Origin: Solirubrobacter pauli
Lineage (GTDB): Bacteria > Actinomycetota > Thermoleophilia > Solirubrobacterales > Solirubrobacteraceae
DNA: 64,000 nt
Reading direction: 5' to 3'
Assembly (NCBI RefSeq): GCF_003633755.1
Contig: NZ_RBIL01000002.1
Coordinates: 930,001 to 994,000, forward strand
Positions within the stretch are counted from its first letter, which is position 1; every line of letters begins with the position of its first letter. Under the pieces are notes generated by a model. That model was not told the DNA's origin, searched no databases, and saw only the letters and a list, made by a program, of their open reading frames with translations. Below, piece by piece: positions 33,158 to 40,179 of the stretch. Both the position numbers and the translations under genes were made by a program.

Positions 33158-35035
33158 TCACTCGCGCGACTCAACAGCTTCGAGGATCGCGCGAACGCCG
33201 GGTGCAGCTGCTGCCGTGAGGTAGAGCCGGAGCCAAGGCGCTCGTTCTCGCATCTCGAGCCCAGCAAACAACATCTCGGAGCCGAGGGCCGGACCTACGC
33301 GCTCGTAGGCTTGGCGCCAATCCAATTCTTCGAGCTGCTGGTGGAACGCCAACGAGCGCACAGCCTCGGTTGCTGTTAGAGGCGCGACCTGGCGGTCCTG
33401 CGCGATGCTACGCAACTCGTCGCGCGGGAAGTCCGTCGGGTCTAGTTTGGACGCTGCGTGGCACATCCAAGCGTCGACCCAGTCCACGCAAGTCGGTTGA
33501 GTGAGCATGCTCCGTATGTACTCAACCGACAAATTCCAGGTTGAGTGCGTTCCCCGCGTCAGGTATTCAACCACGTGTGGAGTCAGTTGCGGAAACCATC
33601 GATGGACTTCCGCTAGATCGCGGTCAGGAAGCTGTACGTCGGTCCGAGCGAGGAGTGCCAGACACTCCAATGCGAGGCTCGCTACGGCTGGGATCTCGTC
33701 GTTGTTGTCGCCTCGTCGGAGAATCGTTGCGCACTGCCTGAAGAAGTAACCGTAGACGTCCTCGAACTCTTCGGCATTGCCGGTGACAAGTTGGTCGAAG
33801 ACGTCTTCGATCGTGACGGAATGGTGATACAGAAGCGCCCAGATAGTGTCGTCGGGGATGCCGGTTCGTTCAAGGATGCCGGCGGCGTCGTCGGCATCTT
33901 CTGCTTGCTCGAGCAGTTCGCGGCGTTCATCCACCAACCGCTCCTTCAGTCTGTGAACGCCGTGATGCTCTAGACCCTCCACGAAACTCGACATACGCAT
34001 GATCGACGTCTTTTCCGAATTCAAGGCGAGTCCGATGTCGTTGAGCCATCGCTCCATTCGCTGAAGCAGACGACGGCCTTGGCCGAGATTCTGAACTGGG
34101 AAGTAGTAGTCGTCCGCGTAACGCAAATACGGCGTGGCGCTCTCGGCGAGGCGAAGGTCTAGCGGCAAGAGGTATGCGGACGCTAGGACATCGCTGGCGA
34201 GTGGGCCTTGCGGCAACCCGCGGCGGAAGCCCATAGTCGCGTCGAGGAACGCTTCGATTGCCCGCGCGACCACAGTGGAAACTCGAAGATGCGTCGTCAG
34301 AAAGACCGCGAGCAGAGAGTGATCTATCGATTCAAAGAAGTGCGAAACGTCGGCCTTGACGACGTAGGCGGACTGCCAGTCGACGACGCGCTGCGTGTAC
34401 GTGGCGGAACCTTTATCGGTTCGGTTGCGGGGCCAAATGACCATCTCCGGCAGCGCATCGTCAAGCTTGCCCTCGACAACGCTCGCCAAGGCCTCAAAGA
34501 TCAGGCGGTCGGGGAACGCGAGAACCGCCGCGGGACGCGATGTGAACGCGCCCTTGGGCGCTCGGACTATGGCGGCTCGCTGTGGCCTGAGTTCGAATGC
34601 CTCGATGACTCGTCCGACCGACTCGCCCAGCAGCCCCGCGACGTCGACAACTTGGGTCTCGTCGGGAGTCGCCCGCGGAGGGAGAAGATCGGAGGGGACC
34701 AACGCGTGGGTTGTCGCGCCGGCCAGTTCCTCCCTGCCAATCGCTCGTGGAAGCAGTGCGGCCGCTTCATGAGCAGCGTCCCATACAAGCGAGTCGTGCG
34801 TGACGCCGTGGACGAGGTCCAGCACGGTGAGGCACCGCTCTTCGAACTCTTCGTCATCCGTTGTGGCGTCGTTGACCGCGCGCAGACGTTCGATCTGAAC
34901 CGTCAGGTCGAGTTGGCTCATCCCCCGCATCTGGAGGGCTCTGAGGGGCAATAGAAGATCCGCACGCGACGCTCCCTCGAGCAACTGACGGCGGAGGAGG
35001 CTAAGCGCAGATGGAACAGCGAGATCTTCCGTCAT
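33158..35035 (-). CDS. defence-type reverse transcriptase (UG/Abi-like)
   Basis: A 625-residue protein. The RT core lies at about 160-350: motif A VVKADVSHFFESID (Asp229), motif B RRGLPQGPLASD (271-282), catalytic YADD at 306-309 (YLRYADDYYF), then GLALNSEKTSIM. A helical N-terminal region of about 150 residues precedes it, and about 270 residues of all-helical, HEAT-like sequence follow. That layout fits phage-defence RTs of the UG/Abi group (AbiA, AbiK, DRT) better than retrons (the VTG motif is not found) or group II introns (no maturase X or endonuclease). The exact group cannot be assigned by eye. The ATG overlaps the stop of the small upstream gene (ATGA). GC is clearly below that of neighbours, a sign of transfer. 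Confidence 0.88.
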   Translation of the reverse strand: MTEDLAVPSALSLLRRQLLEGASRADLLLPLRALQMRGMSQLDLTVQIERLRAVNDATTDDEEFEERCLTVLDLVHGVTHDSLVWDAAHEAAALLPRAIGREELAGATTHALVPSDLLPPRATPDETQVVDVAGLLGESVGRVIEAFELRPQRAAIVRAPKGAFTSRPAAVLAFPDRLIFEALASVVEGKLDDALPEMVIWPRNRTDKGSATYTQRVVDWQSAYVVKADVSHFFESIDHSLLAVFLTTHLRVSTVVARAIEAFLDATMGFRRGLPQGPLASDVLASAYLLPLDLRLAESATPYLRYADDYYFPVQNLGQGRRLLQRMERWLNDIGLALNSEKTSIMRMSSFVEGLEHHGVHRLKERLVDERRELLEQAEDADDAAGILERTGIPDDTIWALLYHHSVTIEDVFDQLVTGNAEEFEDVYGYFFRQCATILRRGDNNDEIPAVASLALECLALLARTDVQLPDRDLAEVHRWFPQLTPHVVEYLTRGTHSTWNLSVEYIRSMLTQPTCVDWVDAWMCHAASKLDPTDFPRDELRSIAQDRQVAPLTATEAVRSLAFHQQLEELDWRQAYERVGPALGSEMLFAGLEMRERAPWLRLYLTAAAAPGVRAILEAVESRE

Positions 35036-35403
35036 GCCAGGGACCAGTACGGCTGTGTCTCAGCGAGGGTGGCGCGAAACATTGAGAGCTGGACCGCTGC
35101 CGCTGGCTCGATGACCCCGTGAAAGACCGCATCGGGCACAAAGTTGAGGCTACTCCCGAGTTGGTCTTCGTCGATTCGCCACACCGGATCCTTGCCAGTC
35201 CCGCCATATTCCTCGGGGCGCCTGTAGGGCGGGAGCTCCCATGGATCGTCCGGAGTTACGCTCATCCCGCCGCCGCCTGGATGGACCTTTCCTTCGTCGT
35301 CGGGAACGACGTCATCGGGCTCTCGCACGCCGAGTTGCCGCGCGCTATCACCCACCTGTGGTCGATCTCCGTCGACCTTCATCGCTCGAAAGAGATCGCG
35401 CAC
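35032..35403 (-). CDS. small protein coupled to the reverse transcriptase
   Basis: Up to 123 residues from GTG at 35403, or 77 residues from ATG at 35265, which has AGGCGG upstream and which I favour. It ends WSLA with an ATGA overlap into the RT gene, so both are made together. The sequence after 35265 (MSVTPDDPWELPPYRRPEEY...) is acidic and aromatic with no recognised domain or membrane helix. The context suggests an accessory, inhibitor or scaffold for the RT, but function is unknown. Confidence 0.6.
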   Translation of the reverse strand: MRDLFRAMKVDGDRPQVGDSARQLGVREPDDVVPDDEGKVHPGGGGMSVTPDDPWELPPYRRPEEYGGTGKDPVWRIDEDQLGSSLNFVPDAVFHGVIEPAAAVQLSMFRATLAETQPYWSLA

Positions 35404-35957
35404 GCTGAAAAGCCTAGTGAAGTGCTTGCGCAGAGTGCCCGCTTCGACGCAGTCACAGCTATTTCATTGCGCGCGAGATTCCAGACGGATCTACTGGCTG
35501 CGCGTCTCGCGCTAGACGTGACCCACACTGGGCGGCACCAGGCTTCTCAGTCGCTCCATTGATCGCTATCTCCGCGTTTCGGACGTCGCCGATCTCAGGC
35601 ACACCACTGCACCGGAGGTGCTGGGCCGAGGCCCGAGCTGCGAGGCGCCGTCTACCGACACGCTGATTGCGGCGCACCTTCGGCGGAGCGCAGAGAGTCT
35701 GGTATGGCCACGAAGCGCCGTTCGTCGGCTAGACCAGCAGATGAGCGCATTCGAAACGCTGGCCGATGACGACGACGGTGGGTGCACCACGCGTTAAGTA
35801 AGCGCCGACGTCGCGCGGGGTGGGCGAGACGGGGGGGATGCATACGTCCGCCCGAACAGCCACGACTCAGATGCCCGCCCACGCTCTGGTCAGCGCTCTA
35901 ACACTGGTCGCGAGGCTTTTGCCCGCGAGCGGCTCTTGGCGGCTTGTGGAGATAGCG
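35404..35957. other. gene-poor stretch upstream of the RT operon
   Basis: About 550 bases between the RT partner and the relaxase remnant. No open frame has convincing signals. A plus-strand frame near 35540-35797 contains RYLRVSDVADL, reminiscent of an excisionase-type helix-turn-helix, but lacks a start and may be decayed. The part next to 35403 must hold the RT promoter and could encode a template RNA, as some defence RTs use. Confidence 0.35.
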
Positions 35958-36480
35958 ATGCTCTCCATCGGCAAGCTCGCGGCCCACCAGGCGAAGTACT
36001 ACCCCGACCAGGCCGAGGTGCGTGTCGATGTCGTGCAGAGCGTTGGCGGTGGCGTCGAGGACTACTACGTCGGACCGAGCGAGGCACGGGGTCGATGGAT
36101 CGGCGCAGCCGCACACGAGCTCGGACTCCGGGGACGAGGTTGGCGCTGACGACTTTCGGCGTGTGCTCGACGGGGCTTGACCCTCGAGACGGGACAGAGC
36201 TGCGGACATCGACAAGCCGCGCGAGCGTCGCCGGGCTGGACCTGACATTCTCGGCGCCGAAGAGCGTCAGCGTCCTATTCGGGCTCGGGGACGAAGAGAC
36301 GCGCTCGCGCGTGCGCGGGCGCACATGACGCCGCGGTGCGTGAAGCGGTCGGCCACATCGAGCGGGCGGCCGCGGCTGTGCGGCGCGGGCACGGTGGCGT
36401 GATCGTCGAGGAGGCGTCGGGGCTCGTCGCTGCGGCGTTCCGCCACCGAACGTCTCGTGCTGGCGATCCGCGTCGTCGAG
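35958..36480 (+). pseudogene. TrwC/MobF-type conjugative relaxase, frameshifted and truncated
   Basis: The first frame begins with GGAG before ATG at 35958 and reads MLSIGKLAAHQAKYYPDQAE, GGVEDYYVGPSEARGRW, the N-terminus of actinobacterial TraA/TrwC relaxases with the catalytic-type Tyr residues. The homology then moves through other frames: ADDFRRVLDG near 36150, then GLDPRDGTELRT and AGLDLTFSAPKSVSVLFGLGDEE up to 36320. It continues as DAAVREAVGHIERAA and GLVAAAFRHRTSRAGDP until about 36475. At least three frameshifts are needed; one is an extra AT at 36325-36326. The metal-binding HxHxH segment that should follow GDP is missing, as is the helicase half. It marks a conjugative ancestry for the island. 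Confidence 0.8.
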
Positions 36481-36693
36481 TGCGAGACGTAGACGCCCGG
36501 GAAACGAGTTCTTGCGCCAGTTCGCCATGACCTACCTAGGCGGGACCCCCGAAAACTCGATCCCCTCGGGGACAGGGTGGGGGACACAGGGGACACCAGC
36601 AGGGGGTTTGCTGGGGCAAGTAGCGGTCGGACGCGAACCAAGCACCAACCGAGGAAGTCCTGCAGTAGAGCCAAGTCTGGCCCTGGAAGGTGA
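36481..36693. other. island right-end spacer with GGGGACA repeats
   Basis: About 210 bases with no supported gene. Three GGGGACA copies occur within 30 bases (36568-36596). Part of this motif also occurs just inside the left end of the island (33125-33143). These could be recombinase arm sites or replication/transfer signals. Confidence 0.35.
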
Positions 36694-36748
36694 TGCCGGA
36701 GGAGGGACTCGAACCCCCGACACGCGGATTATGATTCCGCGGCTCTAG
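36694..36748 (-). pseudogene. 3' remnant of a tRNA(CAT) gene
   Basis: On the minus strand the sequence gives CTAGAGC (3' side of the D-arm), the anticodon arm GCGGA-ATCATAA-TCCGC with anticodon CAT, variable GTGTC, a T-arm GGGGG-TTCGAGT-CCCTC, acceptor 3' strand CTCCGGC and discriminator A. The matching 5' acceptor strand (GCCGGAG) and the first half of the D-arm are absent; upstream sequence is instead the end of the neighbouring gene. It is therefore a 55-base non-functional fragment, typical of tRNA genes used as integration sites. Confidence 0.8.
36717..36736. repeat. right copy of 20-bp direct repeat (att-like)
   Basis: Identical to 33066-33085. Here the repeat covers the 3' half of the anticodon arm, the variable loop and the start of the T-arm of the tRNA remnant, a common crossover zone for tyrosine integrases. 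Confidence 0.7.
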
Positions 36749-36751
36749 ACC

Positions 36752-37333
36752 TCAGTCCGACGCGATGCGCCGCGACGCCGCCAAGCGATCCAGCGCGTCG
36801 TGCCCCACACACGCCAGGTCGAACGGCTCACCCGACTCGACGAGGAAGTTCCACAGCTCCGCGCCGTGGTCGGCGGGCAACAGAATCTCGAATGCGTCGC
36901 GGCCCTCGCGGACGATCAGCCCCGACGGCGTGAGATCGACCTCGTTCAGCAGATCCGACGCGCGCGGCCCGATCAGGCCGATCGCCGCGTAGGCGGAGGT
37001 GCGGACGTGCGCCGAGATGTCCGGGTAGTGCTCCAACACGTCCGAGACCTCGGGCGAGGACTCGGCCTCGCAGCGCACCAGGGCACGGTCGGCGCCGATG
37101 AAGGACGCCCAGACCAGTGGGCCGAGCTCGGTCAAGGCCGTCTCGACCGCGGTCGGGTCGCCGCGCAGCTCGTACGTCTCGCGGTCTGATCGGTCGGCCA
37201 TGCCGACCGACTTCTGGCAGACGGCTTCTTCAGCGCCGATCGAGCCGAAGTGCGCCGGCACTCTGCGGCCGTGGCGTTCGGCCACTACCGCTCCGTGGTT
37301 GCGTGCGACCGTCTCCAGCGGACTCGATGCCAT
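36752..37333 (-). CDS. GcvT-like folate-binding domain protein
   Basis: A 193-residue protein related to the N-terminal domain of aminomethyltransferase (GcvT)/sarcosine oxidase. It starts SPLETVARNHGAVVAERHGRRVPAHFG, then EAVCQKSVGMADRSDR. Later it has IGLIGPRASDLLNEVDL, an ILLPADHGAELWNFLVESG stretch, and VGHDALDRLAASRRI where GcvT has its G-x-x-A-x-x-x-LRLE segment. It is about half the usual length and lacks the C-terminal barrel, so it may bind folate or act as a SoxG-like subunit. Its 5' end overlaps the upstream MFS gene by 104 bases in another frame. Its stop codon lies four bases from the tRNA remnant. Confidence 0.65.
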   Translation of the reverse strand: MASSPLETVARNHGAVVAERHGRRVPAHFGSIGAEEAVCQKSVGMADRSDRETYELRGDPTAVETALTELGPLVWASFIGADRALVRCEAESSPEVSDVLEHYPDISAHVRTSAYAAIGLIGPRASDLLNEVDLTPSGLIVREGRDAFEILLPADHGAELWNFLVESGEPFDLACVGHDALDRLAASRRIASD

Positions 37334-38555
37334 GGTCCTGGCGAGGGTAGCTGTCCGCGCGCCGGAACGCCGCAGCAGCGAATGCAGCGGCGGCCAATGC
37401 GGCTATTCCGCCCGCGACCAGACCGGCTCGCGGGCCGGCGGCCTCGGCCAGCCAGCCGACCAGCGGCGCGCCGATCGGCGTGGAGCCCAGGAAGACGATC
37501 GAGTAGAGCGCCATCACGCGTCCGCGCATGACCGGCTCGACCGCGATCTGCAGCGAGCTGTTCACTCCCGCGGCGAACGTCACCGAAGCCGCGCCCAACG
37601 GCACCAGCGCCAGGATCTGCAGCCACAGGGTCGGCGCCGCGGCCGCCGCTATCAAAAAGATGCCGAACAATAAGGACGACAGCACGAGGAGCGAGCCGGA
37701 CACGCGGCCGCGCGCGCCCGCCGCCAACGCGCCCGCCACGGAACCCACGCCCATCGCGGCCGTCAGGCCCGCGTAGGTCGCCGCCGTGCCGTGCCAGGTG
37801 AAGTCGGCCAGCAGCGGCAGCAGCACCTGGAAGTTGAACGAGATCGTCCCGACCAGCGCCATCATCGCCAGCGGGATCCGCAGCTCGGGCGTTCGGGCCA
37901 CGTAGCGCAGCGCGCTGCGCAGCTCGCCGCCCTTGCGCTCCGCCAGCTTCGGCGTGTGCAGCTTCGACGCGTCCATCGTCCGCAGCGCGATCAACATCGC
38001 GATGAACGACGCCGCGTTGACCGCGAAGCAGGGCGCGATGCCCAGCACCGCGATGATCGTGCCGGCCGCGGCCGGCCCGAGGATGCGCGAGCAGTGCACC
38101 ACGACCGAGTTCAGGGCCACCGCGTTGAGCACCCGGTCAGAGCCGACGATCTCGACCACGAACGACTGCCGCGCCGGGTTGTCGAGCGCCAGGATCGATC
38201 CCCGCACGAGCACCAGAGCCAGCACCATCCACGGCTGAGCGGCACCGGTCAAAGCCAGCACGAACAGCGTCACCGCCGGCACGACCATCGCCATCTGCGT
38301 GAACGTCAGCAGCGTGCGCTTGGACATGCGGTCGGCGAGCAGGCCGCCCCAGGCGCCGAAGAGCAGGATCGGCAGGAACTGCAACCCGGCGGTCAGGCCG
38401 ACCGAGACGCCGGACCCCGTCAGCTTGACCATCAGCCACATCTCGCCGACGATCTGCATCCAGTTGCCGGTGATCGAGATCACCTGGCCGGTGAAGTACT
38501 TGCGGTAGTTCGGGACCCGCAGGGAGCTGAAGGTGCGCTCGATCGTGGCGGTCAC
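37230..38555 (-). CDS. MFS transporter (EntS-like efflux)
   Basis: A 441-residue membrane protein with about 11-12 helices. It begins TFSSLRVPNYRKYFTGQVIS, the typical start of the MFS-3/EntS exporter group, and has GGLLADRMSKRTLL (motif A type) and LVLVRGSILALDNPARQSFVVEIVG. The last 45 residues are basic and hydrophilic and run into the next gene, so the natural end may be shorter. The GTG start overlaps the MarR stop (GTGA), so the two are coupled. It probably exports a drug-like compound sensed by the MarR protein. Confidence 0.88.
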   Translation of the reverse strand: MTATIERTFSSLRVPNYRKYFTGQVISITGNWMQIVGEMWLMVKLTGSGVSVGLTAGLQFLPILLFGAWGGLLADRMSKRTLLTFTQMAMVVPAVTLFVLALTGAAQPWMVLALVLVRGSILALDNPARQSFVVEIVGSDRVLNAVALNSVVVHCSRILGPAAAGTIIAVLGIAPCFAVNAASFIAMLIALRTMDASKLHTPKLAERKGGELRSALRYVARTPELRIPLAMMALVGTISFNFQVLLPLLADFTWHGTAATYAGLTAAMGVGSVAGALAAGARGRVSGSLLVLSSLLFGIFLIAAAAAPTLWLQILALVPLGAASVTFAAGVNSSLQIAVEPVMRGRVMALYSIVFLGSTPIGAPLVGWLAEAAGPRAGLVAGGIAALAAAAFAAAAFRRADSYPRQDHGIESAGDGRTQPRSGSGRTPRPQSAGALRLDRR

Positions 38556-38977
38556 TCGTCCAGCACCCGCTCCAGGATCTCGGCGGCGGCTTCGAGCGTC
38601 GCGAGGTCGGCCGGGGTGAGCGTGTCCAGCCGCTGCGCCAGGTAGGCGTCCTTCTTGTCGCGCACCTCGGCGAGCAGCGCCTCGGCGCGGTCCGTGGCAC
38701 TCACCAACGAAGAACGGCGGTCGGACGGATCGGCCGTCCGCTCGATCAGGCCGCGTTCCTCGAACAATCCGAGGACGCGCGTCGCGGTGGGGCGCTGGAT
38801 GCGCTCACGCGACGCCAGCTCCGAGGGCGTCAGCGGGCCGAAGCGCACGACCGTGACGAGCGCGGCGATCTGCGTCGGCGTGAGGTCTCCGGTCGCCTCC
38901 TGGCGCATCCGCCGCGCGAGCCGGGTCAGCACCGGGCGCAGGCGATGGGCGAGGTCGGTGGTGGAGATGGTTCGCAT
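38552..38977 (-). CDS. MarR-family repressor
   Basis: A 141-residue winged-helix protein: LTPTQIAALVTVVRFGPLTPSELASRERIQRPTATRVLGLFEERGLIERTADPSDRRSSLV is the full wHTH and wing with the DxRR wing tip. The start ATG has no ribosome binding site but lies eight bases after a TAGGCT -10 box. A TCGCTA-N7-TAGCGA inverted repeat spans that promoter, so it should repress itself, the MFS gene and perhaps the divergent formiminotransferase gene. Confidence 0.92.
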   Translation of the reverse strand: MRTISTTDLAHRLRPVLTRLARRMRQEATGDLTPTQIAALVTVVRFGPLTPSELASRERIQRPTATRVLGLFEERGLIERTADPSDRRSSLVSATDRAEALLAEVRDKKDAYLAQRLDTLTPADLATLEAAAEILERVLDE

Positions 38978-38995
38978 CGCTAATTAGCCTAGCGA
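38977..38995. promoter_or_regulatory. MarR operator over back-to-back -10 boxes
   Basis: TCGCTA at 38977-38982 and TAGCGA at 38990-38995 form an inverted repeat in the 18 bases between the divergent start codons. Inside, TAGCCT (plus, 38985-38990) and TAGGCT (minus, 38986-38991) are overlapping -10 boxes, five and eight bases before the two starts. One bound repressor would block both. Confidence 0.5.
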
Positions 38996-39811
38996 ATGAT
39001 TCGGGACGTGCCAGGATCACGCGCCGTGCTGATCTCGGTGCCCAACGTCTCTGAAGGTCGCGACCAGGCGAAGCTCGACCGGCTCGCGCAGGCGTTCGCG
39101 CCGGTGTGCTGGTCCAGCGACGCGGACCACAACCGCGCGGTGTTCACGCTCACGGGCGGGCCGGGGCAGTTGCACCAGCAGGTCCTCGCGGGCGCGCGCG
39201 TGTTGCTGGAGGAGATCGACCTCACGCACCACCAGGGCCTGCACCCACGGGTGGGTGCGCTCGACGTGGCGCCGATCGTCTACCTCGACCCTGAGGACCG
39301 GGGCGCGGCGACGGCGGAGGCGCTCGTCCTCGCCGACGAGCTCGGCCGGCTCGGCATCCCCGTCTACCTGTACGGCGACCTCGCCGGCGGCCGGACGCGG
39401 GCCGAGCTGAGGAAGCCCGGCGGCCTGGCCGGCTTCACGCCCGACTTCGGGCCGCACGACCTCCACCCGACGGCGGGCGCCACGCTGGTGACGGCGCGCC
39501 CGCCGCTGGTGGCGTTCAACGTCGAGATCGACGCGCCCCTCGCCACCGCGAAGGAGATCGCGCTCAAGCTCCGCAGCGACCTCGACGTCCGCGCCCTCGG
39601 CCTCCAGCTCAGCACGACGACGCAGGTCTCGACCAACATCGAGGACCACACCCGGACGACCATGGCCGATGTGGTCGCGGCGGTCCGCGCGCACGCCACG
39701 GTCACGGGCGCCGAGCTGGTCGCGCCCGCCCCGCGGGCCGCGCACGAAGGCTTCCCGGAGGACGTTCCGCTGCGAGGTCCGGCACCGCTGGAAGATCACC
39801 TATCCTCGTAG
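38996..39811 (+). CDS. ftcD: glutamate formiminotransferase (FTCD N-domain type)
   Basis: The core LISVPNVSEGRDQAKLDRLAQAF, DADHNRAVFTLTGGPG, HHQGLHPRVGALDVAPIVYL, YLYGDLAGGRTRAELR and PDFGPHDLHPTAGATLVTARPPLVAFNVEI match formiminotransferase. This enzyme moves a formimino group between formiminoglutamate and tetrahydrofolate in histidine breakdown. The cyclodeaminase domain is absent. ATG at 38996 suits a leaderless transcript; GTG at 39026, with AGGA upstream, begins exactly at the family motif and is the alternative start. It is divergent from marR. Confidence 0.88.
   Translation: MIRDVPGSRAVLISVPNVSEGRDQAKLDRLAQAFAPVCWSSDADHNRAVFTLTGGPGQLHQQVLAGARVLLEEIDLTHHQGLHPRVGALDVAPIVYLDPEDRGAATAEALVLADELGRLGIPVYLYGDLAGGRTRAELRKPGGLAGFTPDFGPHDLHPTAGATLVTARPPLVAFNVEIDAPLATAKEIALKLRSDLDVRALGLQLSTTTQVSTNIEDHTRTTMADVVAAVRAHATVTGAELVAPAPRAAHEGFPEDVPLRGPAPLEDHLSS
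39801..39806 (+). promoter_or_regulatory. -10 box (TATCCT) before the small membrane protein gene
   Basis: TATCCT ends ten bases before the ATG at 39817, inside the 3' end of ftcD. It implies a very short or absent leader and a separate promoter for the downstream gene group. Confidence 0.4.
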
Positions 39812-39816
39812 GTTCC

Positions 39817-40179
39817 ATGGCCCAGACGAAGCGCAAGAGGCGGACCAAGCACCGCGGCAACGCCGCCGGTGCGATCGAGGCCCGCGGCCGTACCGGTCGC
39901 AAGCCCACCGAGGCGGAGACGAAGTCGTCGATGCGGGACCAGGCGCGGCAGCGCCGGGTCACGAAGCCGCCGACGTGGAACAGCGCCGCGATGAAGGCCG
40001 GTGCCATGGCCGTCCTGCTGTTCATCCTGACCCAGGTCGGGATCTTCGGTGGGGACACCACCGTCAGCCAGGGCATCCTGCTCGCGGCGATGGCGATGCT
40101 GATCTACACGCCGCTCGCCTACGTGACCGATCGCTGGGTCTACAAGAAGAACCTGCTGCGCGTGAACCAGAAGCGCTGA
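39817..40179 (+). CDS. two-helix membrane protein with basic N-terminus
   Basis: A 120-residue protein. The first 55 residues are strongly basic (KRKRRTKHRGN...). Two transmembrane helices follow (AGAMAVLLFILTQVGIF and GILLAAMAMLIYTPLAYV), and a basic tail closes it. It probably lies in the inner membrane with both ends inside, able to touch nucleic acid or lipid head groups. No function is known. It overlaps the MBL-hydrolase gene by one base (TGATG). Confidence 0.75.
   Translation: MAQTKRKRRTKHRGNAAGAIEARGRTGRKPTEAETKSSMRDQARQRRVTKPPTWNSAAMKAGAMAVLLFILTQVGIFGGDTTVSQGILLAAMAMLIYTPLAYVTDRWVYKKNLLRVNQKR

Larger units (their letters stand above)
33066..36748. mobile_element. integrated island with RT defence gene and relaxase remnant
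   Basis: Bounds: 20-bp direct repeats at 33066 and 36717, the right copy inside a 3' tRNA(CAT) remnant. Contents: a reverse transcriptase and its coupled upstream gene on the minus strand, a gene-poor 550-base stretch, and a decayed TrwC/MobF relaxase on the plus strand. The DNA is visibly poorer in GC than its neighbours. Near-identical GGGACACAG-GGGACAC motifs sit just inside both ends (33125-33143 and 36581-36597). No integrase is present, so mobility is probably lost. Confidence 0.65.

Noticed and set aside
33158..35035. Retron or group II intron
   Set aside because: No retron VTG motif or msr-msd-like inverted repeats were seen next to the RT, and no maturase or endonuclease domain follows the RT core.
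35119..35562. 147-codon plus-strand frame opposite the RT partner
   Set aside because: It is antisense to the small RT-coupled gene, which has an ATGA overlap with the RT. The plus frame has no family match by eye.
35565..35959. 12-base inverted repeat ATCGCTATCTCC / GGAGATAGCGAT
   Set aside because: A 12-base match is expected by chance several times in 64 kb, and the right copy is simply the relaxase ribosome binding site region.
36694..36748. Functional tRNA(CAT)
   Set aside because: The 5' acceptor strand and half of the D-arm are missing, so a cloverleaf cannot form.
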